Shown: positions 18,103 through 27,047 of the stretch, piece after piece
Layout: each line of letters opens with the position of its first letter
Numbering within the stretch: position 1 is the first letter of the stretch
NCBI GenBank assembly: GCA_021647205.1
Contig: JAKIVD010000007.1
Coordinates: 62,001 to 126,000 of the forward strand
DNA: 64,000 bases
Origin: Bacteroidales bacterium
GTDB taxonomy: Bacteria > Bacteroidota > Bacteroidia > Bacteroidales > F082
Reading direction: 5' to 3'
The notes under the pieces: generated by a model
What the model was told of the DNA's origin: nothing
What the model saw: the letters and a program-made list of their open reading frames with translations, nothing else
The model's database searches: none
Translations under genes and position numbers: made by a program

Positions 18103-19203
18103 CTATTCGTATTTACTGCATTTATTCAGGTATTCGCCGGCTTGGGCATACCCTAATTCAACTGCTTTTTTCCAATCGGCACAAGCGCCTTCATCGTCCC
18201 TGACCATTTCCTTTGCGTTGCCCCTGTTGGCATACACGGCCGCAATTTCAGGATTGATTTCTACTACACGGTCGTAATCGGCGATGGCTGCTTTGTAGTC
18301 CTCAAGTTTGAACTTTGCGTTGGCGCGGTTGTTCAGTGCCGCGAGGTAGTCCGGTGCCAATTCAAGTGCCCGGTTAAAATCTTCCACGGCCTTTTCGTAA
18401 TCACCCAGCAGAAACCTGGCCTTGCCCCGGTTGTTGAACGCAAAGAAATAATCAGGGTTCACCTTCACGGCGGCGGTAAAATCGGCATCGGCCCCTTCTG
18501 CATCACCCAGCTTCATTTTAACCCCCCCAAGGTTGTTGAAGGCAAAATAAAGTGTCGGGTCAAGCAATGAAGCTTTGTAGAAATCATTCTTTGCTTCTTC
18601 TGTTTTTCCGGCAGCAAGGTAGGCGCTGCCCCTGTCGTTAAAGGCAATGGCGTAATTGTTTTTTAAGCTGATGGCCCTTGTGAAATCATCTACGGCCAAT
18701 TGGAAATTGCCCAACAAATAATTGGCACCACCCCGATAATAAAAAGCTTCGGCGTAATTGGGTTCGATGGCAACGACCCGGTCAAAATCCACTATGGCCA
18801 GTTTAAGAGAATCCAGCGCCATCTGTGTAAGTCCGCGACCAAAAAAGGCTTTAGCGCCTGGCTGGATTTCAATAACGCGACTATAATCAGCCAGCGCCCC
18901 GGCATAATCCTGCATTACATATTTAACAAAGCCGCGGTTGTTCAACGCAACGGTGAAATCAGGTTTTAACAGGATGGCAGAGTTCAAAGCCCTGAGGGCC
19001 GAGTCGGTATGCCCCCTGTCAAAATAATCATTGGCTCTGTTGTACAACAATTCTGCCTGCTGGTCATCTGCCTGAAGGGAATCAGCCACTTTTGAAGGGA
19101 TCGTATCAAACTGTTGTCCAACTAATTGCAAATTGAAAATCAAAATGCTAAAACCGAATATCAGGATAAATCTTTTCACTGGACCAGGTTGTTGTAGTAA
19201 CAA
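18103..19203 (-). CDS. Exported tetratricopeptide-repeat protein
   Basis: 366 residues made of about nine TPR units after an N-terminal signal sequence (RFILIFGFSILIFNLQLVGQ). Repeats of the type YADAFNNRGxAxFxxGDYxxAIxDFxxALxLxP recur from about residue 50 to 360, e.g. LNNRGFVKYVMQDYAGALAD and FYYRGGANYLLGNFQLAVDD. TPR arrays are docking surfaces for other proteins. The gene sits 6 bases upstream of the PorE-like gene, so its product may work with that protein at the periplasmic side of the outer membrane. Confidence 0.85.
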   Translation of the reverse strand: MLLQQPGPVKRFILIFGFSILIFNLQLVGQQFDTIPSKVADSLQADDQQAELLYNRANDYFDRGHTDSALRALNSAILLKPDFTVALNNRGFVKYVMQDYAGALADYSRVIEIQPGAKAFFGRGLTQMALDSLKLAIVDFDRVVAIEPNYAEAFYYRGGANYLLGNFQLAVDDFTRAISLKNNYAIAFNDRGSAYLAAGKTEEAKNDFYKASLLDPTLYFAFNNLGGVKMKLGDAEGADADFTAAVKVNPDYFFAFNNRGKARFLLGDYEKAVEDFNRALELAPDYLAALNNRANAKFKLEDYKAAIADYDRVVEINPEIAAVYANRGNAKEMVRDDEGACADWKKAVELGYAQAGEYLNKCSKYE

Positions 19204-19264
19204 ATGAGCATGCTAAGATAATAATTCTGTTAAACACAGCCGGGCAGTCTACTTAGACAAAATG

Positions 19265-19294
19265 AAAATGTCGCACAGTGTTGTACGACATTTT
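19265..19294 (-). terminator. Hairpin terminator after the PKD-domain gene
   Basis: On the minus strand AAAATGTCG pairs with CGACATTTT across 12 bases, and the right arm runs on into CATTTTGTC. The hairpin lies about 50 bases beyond the stop of the minus-strand gene ending at 19346 and before the TPR gene start, so it most likely ends transcription of the former. Confidence 0.55.
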
Positions 19295-19345
19295 CGGGAA
19301 AGATGCAGCGGTTTTCTGTTATCCCGCCGGCTGTTAGTAGAACCT

Positions 19346-22261
19346 CTAATAAAGGATTACTTTTTTCGTCAGCGTTTCTGTCGGCCCGTTTATTTTAAGA
19401 AAATAGGCGCCGGGCTTCCAGTCAGCCTGACGTTGGATTTCAAGTGAATTCTTGTTTGCCTTTAATTGGGTGCGCATTACTGTTTGTCCAAGGAAATTCA
19501 CCAGTTGAACTTCAGTAAACTCACCTTCAGCGGGCAGCACAACAGTAAAGTTCCCATTGGCAGGGTTCGGGTAAACGAGTACTCCGCCGGCATTTTCAAG
19601 TTCATTATCAATGCCCACATACTGGCTCACCGAAATATTGTCGATGAACAAAGGGTTGCCGATGGCACTGTATGTTTCAAAAGCAAAGCGCAGGTCTGAC
19701 TGTCCGGCCCAGGGACTCAGGTCGATGGAAATACAGGGGGCTCCCCAGCCAGTTCCACACCAGTCCGAAGCCGTTTCCGGCCAGAAGTCTGCACCCGCTT
19801 CGTGGGTGGCAAAGTTGCCACTGCCATCTTCTCCGTCAGCAAAAACGCGGCTCCAGTTTTCGCCGCAATCAGCCGAGACATAAATGATCAACGAGTCGGT
19901 AACTTCATCATATTTTTTGGCATAAGCATGGCTGAATTCAAGTGCTGCACTGCTCATGTTCTCCAGGTTGTAAGGTGGCGAAATCAGGCGGTCGCGCTGG
20001 CCGATGGCGAAATAATCGGTGAAGTTAACACCTGCCGCCTCGGTGCCGGGGATGGTCCCGCCAACTTCCAGTAATTCCCAGGTTTTCTCCCCGTCAGGAT
20101 TTTCAATTGTCCATCCCTGCGCATCAAAGCCATCAACAAAGGTTTCCCTGAAATAGGGTGTGTAGCCACCCGGATTGATGAAATCCGGCTTACTGAGTGT
20201 CGAGGGGCCGTTCAGGTTCCAGGCGGTCAGGGTGACGGCATAGGTACCGGCAGCATCAAAAACCACTTGCGGGTTTGCGCTGTTTTCGTCAGTTCCGTTC
20301 ACAAAATTCACTGTCGGGGGGTCAAATTCCCATAGCCATTGGATGGGGCTGTATTGGGTCTGATCTGTAAAAGTAACCACATCGCCAAGGCAGTCATAGT
20401 TTTTATCCGCGATAAAATCCACCTCGGGAAGGATGGTTGCACTCGAAGTAATATAGGCTGTTTTCAGGATGGTGTCGGTACCCAAATCGTTGGAGACAAT
20501 CAGCCGGACATCAAATTCGCCTTCGGTATTGTATTGGATGTTTTCGGGGTTTTCCTGGGTGGAAGTATCGGGGTTTGCACCAGTAAAACTCCACTGCCAG
20601 GAATTGGGCACACCGCTTGTTTCGTCGGTAAAGTTTACTGTTTCCCCTACCGGGATGAGGGTTTCATCAGAAATAAATTCTGCATTTGGCACTGTGGCAA
20701 AGCTGATGGAAGCGATTTGTGTTTTCCAGCTCCACCCACCGTTTGAATATTCGGTGGTAAACCAGAATGTTTCCCCGTCAGCAGGGTCAACCGACATCAT
20801 GGCGTAGTCTCCCCAGCGGCTGACACCCGTCTGCGATTTGCTTCCTTCAAGAATACTGGCTTCGTCAATGTCAAGAACTCCAAGCCCTTCAGGTGCCCCG
20901 GCGGTTTGTCCGGCCACCCTGATGGAAGGGTAGGTAGATGTGCCCGAAACAGAATACCCAACAGCGATATCGCCATTGTCATTCATGGCAACACTTGCCA
21001 TCCAGCGGCTGTCACCATCGTCAGGCGCGTAGGTTCCCTGTTGGTAAATACTCCAGTCGGCATCAGTTTTTCTCAATTCGTACCAGCGTACTCCGGCGCG
21101 TCCGCCACCGGCATTTACAGAGTGGTTGGTAACCATCACTTCGCGATCACCAAAATTGCGGTACTGCAAGCGGTACATCAAACGTCCGGCCAGTGTTCCC
21201 AATTGGTTTCCCGTCCCGGGCTGCCTGACGGCAATGTTGTTCACATTGAATGCCTGTGTAGGCAGCGATTGTGTCAGGCTGATGGTTGAATTGTCCACAT
21301 TGTCCCAATCAACAACAACTTCCCAAATACGTAGTTTATTGCTGCCCAAGTTCATGCAATAATTAGGTGCTCCTTCCGGTGGGGGTGTTTCCCCGTCAAA
21401 GTCAGCAGGCAGCAGACTGCCATAAGAAGAGCCGAGGCTGAAAAATACCATTGTTGCATCGTCCTCACCATTTATCATCGCATCGCGATCAACAATGGCC
21501 ACACCGGCACCGGCCCAGTATTGTCCGTTGGTGAACTGGTTGACGGTAAAATAATACCCATCCGGCCAGATGCCGAATTTGGGGTAGTCGGGCATTTTGT
21601 CGAACTCAAAAGCATAGCGGTACCAAGCCCCGGTGGGGTCAGGTGTAACGGAAATGGCAATCAGTTCGTAGAATTTGTTGTTGGGGTTACTAACGGCAAA
21701 CTGGCTGACCATCCATCGGTCGGCCTGCTCATCGTACAAAACAATGGGGTCGCCATCGTTGGCATTGTCAAAGGGTTTTCCGTCATCGAAACCTTCCCAG
21801 ATGGTTTGGTTGTCGGCCGGTGGCATCAACATGTTTCCTTCTTTGTCCCATATGGCAAATGAGAGGTTGATCATTTGGAAATAATGGTCCGGGCCAACAT
21901 CCCCGTCGGTATCAGGAGGGGCAACACCATTGACATTACTGACCCCCGGAAAGTTTTCCCCAATCTGGGGCTCGCTTCTTGATCCGGTCATCTGGCTTTG
22001 TAAAACGGGATCGGGACCCGTCATTTCCCGCGCGTCTTTGAACTCATCAGGTATGCCGAGGTGGTTCTTGATGAGGTTGTTTTTCCACGAGCGTTCCCTA
22101 ACACCGGGAGCAATTGGTTTTACGTCCCGCAAGGGTTTCGAGATATCGAAATGCGCGGGCTTAATGATTTTCGTGGGGTACAAAGTTTGGGCGTTCAGTG
22201 CTGTGTACGGAAGGAAGGCCAGAAACAGCAGGGCAACGATTGCAAAAGTTGTTCTTTTCAT
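19346..22261 (-). CDS. Large secreted PKD-domain protein with T9SS sorting domain
   Basis: 971 residues. The signal peptide is MKRTTFAIVALLFLAFLPYT...LNAQ. Residues about 85-560 form a beta-rich, propeller-like unit (PPDTDGDVGPDHYFQMINLS, DRWMVSQFAVSNPNNKFYE). Two PKD modules come next (about 565-640 with SWQWSFTGANPDTSTQENPE, and 650-735 with IQWLWEFDPP). A lectin-like or choice-of-anchor domain follows (about 745-890, FRETFVDGFDAQGWT). It ends with a type A sorting domain (VLVYPNPANGNFTVVLP, KPGAYFLKINGPTETLTKKV). It would be displayed on or released from the cell surface. Its action is unknown; no catalytic motif is apparent. Confidence 0.82.
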   Translation of the reverse strand: MKRTTFAIVALLFLAFLPYTALNAQTLYPTKIIKPAHFDISKPLRDVKPIAPGVRERSWKNNLIKNHLGIPDEFKDAREMTGPDPVLQSQMTGSRSEPQIGENFPGVSNVNGVAPPDTDGDVGPDHYFQMINLSFAIWDKEGNMLMPPADNQTIWEGFDDGKPFDNANDGDPIVLYDEQADRWMVSQFAVSNPNNKFYELIAISVTPDPTGAWYRYAFEFDKMPDYPKFGIWPDGYYFTVNQFTNGQYWAGAGVAIVDRDAMINGEDDATMVFFSLGSSYGSLLPADFDGETPPPEGAPNYCMNLGSNKLRIWEVVVDWDNVDNSTISLTQSLPTQAFNVNNIAVRQPGTGNQLGTLAGRLMYRLQYRNFGDREVMVTNHSVNAGGGRAGVRWYELRKTDADWSIYQQGTYAPDDGDSRWMASVAMNDNGDIAVGYSVSGTSTYPSIRVAGQTAGAPEGLGVLDIDEASILEGSKSQTGVSRWGDYAMMSVDPADGETFWFTTEYSNGGWSWKTQIASISFATVPNAEFISDETLIPVGETVNFTDETSGVPNSWQWSFTGANPDTSTQENPENIQYNTEGEFDVRLIVSNDLGTDTILKTAYITSSATILPEVDFIADKNYDCLGDVVTFTDQTQYSPIQWLWEFDPPTVNFVNGTDENSANPQVVFDAAGTYAVTLTAWNLNGPSTLSKPDFINPGGYTPYFRETFVDGFDAQGWTIENPDGEKTWELLEVGGTIPGTEAAGVNFTDYFAIGQRDRLISPPYNLENMSSAALEFSHAYAKKYDEVTDSLIIYVSADCGENWSRVFADGEDGSGNFATHEAGADFWPETASDWCGTGWGAPCISIDLSPWAGQSDLRFAFETYSAIGNPLFIDNISVSQYVGIDNELENAGGVLVYPNPANGNFTVVLPAEGEFTEVQLVNFLGQTVMRTQLKANKNSLEIQRQADWKPGAYFLKINGPTETLTKKVILY

Positions 22262-22512
22262 AGGATGAGATAATTAATTATAAAAATGGTTTTTGTTTTG
22301 ACTTTATGGTGCAGATTTCTACGTATTTTTTACCAGACACCGGCAAAAGAGCGTTATTTGCCGTAAGCGCAAGCATATTCGCGCGGCAAAAGTAGGGAAT
22401 AACTTTGTTTGGTATGTGGCTTTCCTGCCACTTCTTTGTTAAAAGAGTGTTAAACTGCCGACAACAGAGTTTGAAAAGTGCAAAAGGCTTTGTTTACCGA
22501 AGTGTAAAAAGC

Positions 22513-23412
22513 TTAGCGTTTCAAATCGTGATAAGCCCAGGGCTCGACATGGATGGTAACTTTTATGGCAGGTAATTTTTCATTGATTTCTTCCTCGATC
22601 CGGTCACAAAGGTCGTGGGAATCGGAAACCGTCATGTTCCCCGGGACTTCGAGGTGAAAATCGACTTCACGGCCGGAGCCGGCTTTTCGTGTACGCAGCA
22701 TATGGTAACCCATTCCTGGTCCGGGGATGTGCTTTTGGATCACCTTATTTATTATGTGTAGTTCTTCCGCAGGTAAGGCCTTGTCGGTAAGCGGGCGGTA
22801 GGCTTCTATGAGAATCTCGAAAGCTTCTTTTAAAATGTAGGACGCAACAACGATGGCTGCCACCGGATCGAGGAAATGCCAGCCGGTGAAATAAATTACC
22901 AGCAGGCTGATGCCTACACCGGCAGAAGTATAAACATGGGTGCTCAAATGCAGTGCGTCGGCCTTGAGGGCAACGGAATCGGTTTCTTTGGCTACTTTAT
23001 AAATCTTTCGGCTCACAATTAGATTTATCCCTGCTGAAAGCAGCATCACAACAAAACCCAGGCCCAGCCCGAGGTGTCCGATATTGTCATTTCCTTCGAG
23101 CAAACGGCTGACAGAATGAAAAATAATCCATGCCGAAGCAACAAAAATCAACAGGGCTTCCACGACACCCGAAACATTTTCAAACTTTCCGTGACCGTAC
23201 GGGTGGCCTTCATCGGCCGGCGTTTCTGAGATTTTCACGGAGAAATAAGCCATGACCGAGGCCAGCAAATCGATGAAAGTATGAATCGCTTCCGAAAGAA
23301 TACTCACTGATCCGCTGAAAAGGCCGACAAGCGTATTGAGCACAATCAGAAAGCTGTTCGACCAGATAGAAAGGCGGGCAGCCCTTGATTTATTGTTGTT
23401 GTGTTCTTGCAT
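22513..23412 (-). CDS. Cation diffusion facilitator family transporter
   Basis: About 299 residues from the ATG at 23412 (MQEHNNNKSRAARLSIWSNS). An ATG at 23475 would overlap hypB by 31 bases and adds residues with no family match. It has six hydrophobic segments with the metal-site sequences typical of CDF carriers: ILSEAIHTFIDLLASV, DEGHPYGHGKFENVSG and LKADALHLSTHV. A cytoplasmic C-terminal domain follows (HMLRTRKAGSGREVDFHLEV, with IKVTIHVEP). CDF proteins export Zn, Co, Ni, Fe or Mn in exchange for protons. It begins 33 bases after hypB on the same strand, so nickel or another metal needed for, or released around, hydrogenase assembly is a reasonable but untested substrate. Confidence 0.88.
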   Translation of the reverse strand: MQEHNNNKSRAARLSIWSNSFLIVLNTLVGLFSGSVSILSEAIHTFIDLLASVMAYFSVKISETPADEGHPYGHGKFENVSGVVEALLIFVASAWIIFHSVSRLLEGNDNIGHLGLGLGFVVMLLSAGINLIVSRKIYKVAKETDSVALKADALHLSTHVYTSAGVGISLLVIYFTGWHFLDPVAAIVVASYILKEAFEILIEAYRPLTDKALPAEELHIINKVIQKHIPGPGMGYHMLRTRKAGSGREVDFHLEVPGNMTVSDSHDLCDRIEEEINEKLPAIKVTIHVEPWAYHDLKR

Positions 23413-23444
23413 GGAGAAGCCAACTTGGTGCAATTCATTTTTGG

Positions 23445-24221
23445 TTATTGTTGTTCTTTTGCATTCTTCAGCCATGCGTACCAGTCTTGCATCCCTTCGC
23501 CGTTTTTTACAGACATTTCAATAAATTCGAGCTGGTGGTTCACGCGCAAAGCATATTGTTTTGTTTTCTCCATATCAAAATCAACATAAGGCAGCAGGTC
23601 TGTTTTGTTGATGATGCACAATTGCGAAGAAGCAAACATGGCGGGGTATTTGAGCGGCTTGTCATCACCCTCGGTAACGCTGATGATAACTACGCGTTTG
23701 CTTTCGCCCAAATCGAACAGGGCGGGGCAAACCAGGTTGCCCACATTTTCGATTATCAAGGTTGCGTTTCGTTCCGGGTTCAATTGCTTCATGGCATGGT
23801 TGACCATTTGCGCATCCAAATGGCAGCCGTTTCCTGTATTTACCTGGATGACCGGTGCACCGGCTTTGGCAATGCGGTTGGCATCGTTGTTCGTTTGCTG
23901 ATCGCCCTCAATAATGTAAAACGACAATTCATTCCGCATTTCTTTAACAGTTCTTTCCAGCAGGCTTGTTTTTCCCGATCCAGGAGAGCTCACCAGGTTG
24001 AGGGACTGTATGTTAAGCGCGTCAAGAAAGCCCCGGTTGCGCTCGGCCAGCTTGTTGTTTTTCGATAGCACATCAAGTTCAAGCTGTATTTCTTTAGGGT
24101 GATGTTCGTGGGGGTGATCATGCCCATCGTGGTGGTGGTGATCGTGGCTATGGTGAGCTGTTTCGCCCGGCCGGGTGTATGTTATGTGGTTGTCTTCCCC
24201 ACATCCGCAAGTTCCGCACAT
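23445..24221 (-). CDS. hypB: Hydrogenase nickel insertion GTPase HypB
   Basis: 258 residues. The N-terminus MCGTCGCGE holds a cysteine motif of the high-affinity nickel site, and residues 23-41 contain 12 histidines, a nickel-storage stretch seen in some HypBs. The GTPase domain has the P-loop SSPGSGKTSLLERT near 78-91, IEGDQQTNNDA near 121, GCHLDAQMV near 146 and the NKTD base-specificity motif near 208. HypB delivers nickel to the HoxH precursor using GTP, normally with HypA. No hypA is present in the window. It is first of a pair with the CDF transporter. Confidence 0.95.
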   Translation of the reverse strand: MCGTCGCGEDNHITYTRPGETAHHSHDHHHHDGHDHPHEHHPKEIQLELDVLSKNNKLAERNRGFLDALNIQSLNLVSSPGSGKTSLLERTVKEMRNELSFYIIEGDQQTNNDANRIAKAGAPVIQVNTGNGCHLDAQMVNHAMKQLNPERNATLIIENVGNLVCPALFDLGESKRVVIISVTEGDDKPLKYPAMFASSQLCIINKTDLLPYVDFDMEKTKQYALRVNHQLEFIEMSVKNGEGMQDWYAWLKNAKEQQ

Positions 24222-24406
24222 GATATGTATGATTAATTAACCATACAAAAATAAGAATTTCGTCCACCCGGCCTTTTGCATTTGCAGTCAGGATTTCAGC
24301 TCTTCTTTTTTTTCTTTCCCCCGATAAGGCATTCAAGCAATTAGGAGTTGATGCCTTTGGGGGGAACGCACTTATTTAAATTTATTCTTAATTAAATGGG
24401 TTTCAT

Positions 24407-24443
24407 TTTGTTAAATAAAATATTACTTACTTTAGCAAAGTAA
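24407..24443 (+). promoter_or_regulatory. Promoter with overlapping palindrome before the zinc-ribbon gene
   Basis: TTTG at 24407-24410, a 17-base spacer and TACTTTAG at 24428-24435 (one mismatch to TAnnTTTG) make a good Bacteroidota promoter. Its -7 part is covered by TTACTTTAGCAAAGTAA at 24427-24443, an inverted repeat with perfect seven-base arms. A protein bound there would block the promoter. The leader to the ATG at 24476 would be about 35 bases. Confidence 0.5.
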
Positions 24444-24475
24444 AGGTAATAGGCGTATTTTAAAATTATAACAAA

Positions 24476-24877
24476 ATGAAAAACAGGGTTTCCTTACAGG
24501 TTAAATGTCCGAATTGTCGTAGATCACTTATGGATGAGGAAGTGAAGCTCCACGGCGCCCCGAGCATTAAATTGAATATTATGACACCTGAAGACAGGGG
24601 GACAATTCACCTTTGTTCGGTTTATGAGTGTTTCGACCATGTTTCAGATATTCCACTTGAAAATGACACCGTGGTTGAGTTTGCGTGCCCAAAATGCAAC
24701 AAAGAATTGCTGATTCAGGAAGAATGCCAGCTTTGCGATGCACCGATGGTTTCGTTTGTGCTCCAGACCGGTGGCCGGGTAAGCTTTTGTTCGCGGAATG
24801 GTTGTTCGAACCACTATGTGGCATTCGAGGATTTGTCCACAGAGTTGTCAAAATTTTACGACGAATTCGGCCATTAA
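24476..24877 (+). CDS. Ten-cysteine double zinc-ribbon protein of unknown function in the hydrogenase cluster
   Basis: 133 residues, no signal peptide and no membrane segment. I do not recognise the family. It consists of two related modules. Module 1 (about 9-56) has C11-P-x-C14 and C47-x4-C52. Module 2 (about 69-115) has C71-P-x-C74, C84-x2-C87 and C105-x4-C110. Aligned, EEVKLHGAP in module 1 faces EECQLCDAP in module 2, so the CxxC pair of module 2 is Val and His in module 1. Both modules end with a Cys-rich turn followed by an aromatic-His or His-Tyr segment. Metal (Zn, perhaps Ni or Fe) binding is inferred. It lies convergent with hypE (4-base stop overlap) and divergent from hypB, so it is probably expressed with the cluster. 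It is not HypA: length and N-terminal MHE motif do not fit. Confidence 0.75.
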   Translation: MKNRVSLQVKCPNCRRSLMDEEVKLHGAPSIKLNIMTPEDRGTIHLCSVYECFDHVSDIPLENDTVVEFACPKCNKELLIQEECQLCDAPMVSFVLQTGGRVSFCSRNGCSNHYVAFEDLSTELSKFYDEFGH

Positions 24878-25896
24878 CAAATACGGGGAAGTTGTTGTCC
24901 CGAGAGCATTTCAATAACTCTTTTTCCTCCGACTACTGTTTGCAGCCAGGCTTTCCCCTGATGTTCCTTTGTAATTTCGCCAATGATTGCCGCATGCTTT
25001 CCCATCTTGTTTTGACGTATTGAGAAGAGTGCTTTTTCGGCATCCTCCTTACCCACCACCATCACGACCTTTCCTTCGTTGGCCACATAGAGCGGGTCAA
25101 AGCCAAGTAGTTCGCACATTCCCCTGACGCCATCCCTGATGACCAGGTCGGTTTCATTAAGCCGGATTCCAAAACTCTTTCCTTTCACCAATTCTGACAA
25201 AACGGTCCCCAGTCCGCCGCGTGTTGCATCGCGCATAAATTTCACCTGATCACTCTCAAGGAGTGCATCGCTGATTAAGGTATTCAAACAGGCGCAGTCA
25301 GATTGGATGTTTGCCACGATTTTCAGTTCATTGCGGGCAGCCATCACGGCCATTCCGTGATCACCGATACTGCCATTGATGATGACTTTGTCGCCCGGTT
25401 CTATCGTTGAGCCCGAACTGATGTTTCTGTGCTTGTCGGCCAACGAACCGATTCCCGAAGTATTGATGAAGATTTTGTCGCATTTCCCCCGGTCAACAAC
25501 TTTGGTATCGCCGGTAACAAGCAACACACCGGCCTTCTTTGCTTCTTTTGCCATGCTTTCGACGACCTTTTCAAGAACTTCAAAAGCCAGGCCTTCCTCA
25601 ATGATAAAGCCGCAACTGAGGTAGCGGGGCCGGGCGCCCGAAACTGCGAGGTCGTTTACTGTTCCGGCAACTGCCAGCTTGCCGATGTCGCCCCCCGGAA
25701 AAAAAAGCGGGTCCACGACAAAAGAGTCGGTGGTAAATGCGAGTTTGCCACCCGCAAAGGGAACAATGGCCGAATCGCCCTGCTGCCGCAAGATGTCGTT
25801 GTCGAACCATTTGGAGAAAAGCCCTTCGATCAGGTCATGACTCAGCCTTCCTCCGCTTCCGTGGCCTAACAAGATGGTTTCGGGTTTGTCTTTCAT
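24874..25896 (-). CDS. hypE: Hydrogenase maturation protein HypE (carbamoyl dehydratase)
   Basis: 340 residues from the ATG at 25896 (MKDKPETILLGHGSGGRLSH), which begins exactly as HypE should. In-frame ATGs at 25941 and 26037 lie closer to or inside hypD and add unrelated residues. AIR-synthase-like fold: GHGSGGRLSHDLI at the start, then GDSAIVPFAGGKLAFTTDSFVVDPLFFPGGDIGKLA in outline, and RDATRGGLGTVLSELV near 235. It ends in PRIC, whose cysteine receives the carbamoyl group from HypF and is dehydrated to thiocyanate. This gives the CN ligands of the Fe atom. hypD ends 49 bases upstream. Confidence 0.95.
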   Translation of the reverse strand: MKDKPETILLGHGSGGRLSHDLIEGLFSKWFDNDILRQQGDSAIVPFAGGKLAFTTDSFVVDPLFFPGGDIGKLAVAGTVNDLAVSGARPRYLSCGFIIEEGLAFEVLEKVVESMAKEAKKAGVLLVTGDTKVVDRGKCDKIFINTSGIGSLADKHRNISSGSTIEPGDKVIINGSIGDHGMAVMAARNELKIVANIQSDCACLNTLISDALLESDQVKFMRDATRGGLGTVLSELVKGKSFGIRLNETDLVIRDGVRGMCELLGFDPLYVANEGKVVMVVGKEDAEKALFSIRQNKMGKHAAIIGEITKEHQGKAWLQTVVGGKRVIEMLSGQQLPRIC

Positions 25897-25945
25897 TTTT
25901 CTTTCATCTTTTGTTGTTATCCTTAATTCATCGTTTCCCATCCAT

Positions 25946-27025
25946 TTACCTGTTGTACAAATAGTGGGCAGCGCAGGACCCTTCATTGGAGACCATGCAG
26001 GCACCCACCGGGTTTGAGGGGGTGCAGGCGGTGGCAAACAGTTTGCAGTCCTTTGGTTTTTTGATGCCCCTGAGGATTTCGCCGCAAATACAACCTTTGG
26101 GTTCTCTGGTCGGTTCTACTTCCACCTCAATCTTTTTTTCCGCGTCGTGCATAGCGTACTTTTCGCGAATTTTCAAGCCGCTGTTTTTCAGCACGCCTAA
26201 ACCACGCCACCAATCATCTCCGAATTCAAAAACTTCATCCAGCATTTGCTGTGCCTTTAAATTTCCTTCAGGCCTGACTACGCGTGTGTACTGGATTTCT
26301 ACTTTGGGGTCGTTGTTTTCGAATTGTTTCACCAGCATCAGGATGGATTGCATCAGGTCAACCGGCTCAAAACCACTAATTACCACGCCCAGGCCGTATT
26401 TTTTTGGGATGTCGAGGTAAATGGTTTCGCCGGTAATGGCACTCACGTGACCGGGGCCGACGTACCCGTCAATCTGAACCCCTTCGTCGATGAGGGTTTC
26501 CATGGCCGGGGGCATCACTTTGTGGGCGCTGAACAAAAAGAAATTGCGAAGTCCGGCCATTTGAGCTTTCACCAATCCTGCTGCCGAGCCGGGCGCTGTT
26601 GTTTCAAAGCCGATTCCAAGGAAAACAACCTTTTTTTTCCGGTTCTCCTTCGCAATGCTCAGTGCATCAAGGATGGAGTAAACTGTTCGGATATCAGCGC
26701 CTTTGGCTTTTTCAATGTCAAGGCTCGAGCTGGAGCCCGGAACGCGAATGAGGTCACCGTAAGTGGTGATGATCACTTCCCCGCGCCTGCTGTAAGCAAC
26801 TGCCTTATCGATAAATGCACGGCTGGTAACGCAAACAGGGCAGCCTGGCCCTGAGATGAGTTCTACCGTTTTGGGCAACAAATAGGGGATGCCGAATTTC
26901 TGAATCGACATGGTGTGCCCGCCGCAAACTTCCATGAGCCGCACCGGTTTGGTCGATGTCTTTTTGATTTCATTGGCCAGCGCCAGAACAATTGACTTGT
27001 CGCGGTATTCGTCAATGTATTTCAT
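25946..27025 (-). CDS. hypD: Hydrogenase maturation protein HypD
   Basis: 359 residues. EVCGGHT (C34-H37) and GPGCPVC (C62, C65) form the thiol/iron site where the Fe(CN)2CO group is put together. The C-terminal cysteines (CICGEIL, DCKLFATACTP, GACMVSNEGSCAAH) bind the [4Fe-4S] cluster. HypD normally works in complex with HypC and receives cyanide from HypE. No hypC is visible between hypF and hypD or elsewhere in the window. Transcribed with hypE downstream; a 241-base gap separates it from hypF upstream. Confidence 0.95.
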   Translation of the reverse strand: MKYIDEYRDKSIVLALANEIKKTSTKPVRLMEVCGGHTMSIQKFGIPYLLPKTVELISGPGCPVCVTSRAFIDKAVAYSRRGEVIITTYGDLIRVPGSSSSLDIEKAKGADIRTVYSILDALSIAKENRKKKVVFLGIGFETTAPGSAAGLVKAQMAGLRNFFLFSAHKVMPPAMETLIDEGVQIDGYVGPGHVSAITGETIYLDIPKKYGLGVVISGFEPVDLMQSILMLVKQFENNDPKVEIQYTRVVRPEGNLKAQQMLDEVFEFGDDWWRGLGVLKNSGLKIREKYAMHDAEKKIEVEVEPTREPKGCICGEILRGIKKPKDCKLFATACTPSNPVGACMVSNEGSCAAHYLYNR

Positions 27026-27047
27026 GTGTTTCTAATTTTTTCGCAAA

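Noticed and set aside
24476-24877. Zinc-ribbon gene as hypA
   Set aside because: HypA begins with MHE and has one zinc site with two CxxC motifs near the middle. This protein has two duplicated modules, ten cysteines and a different N-terminus.
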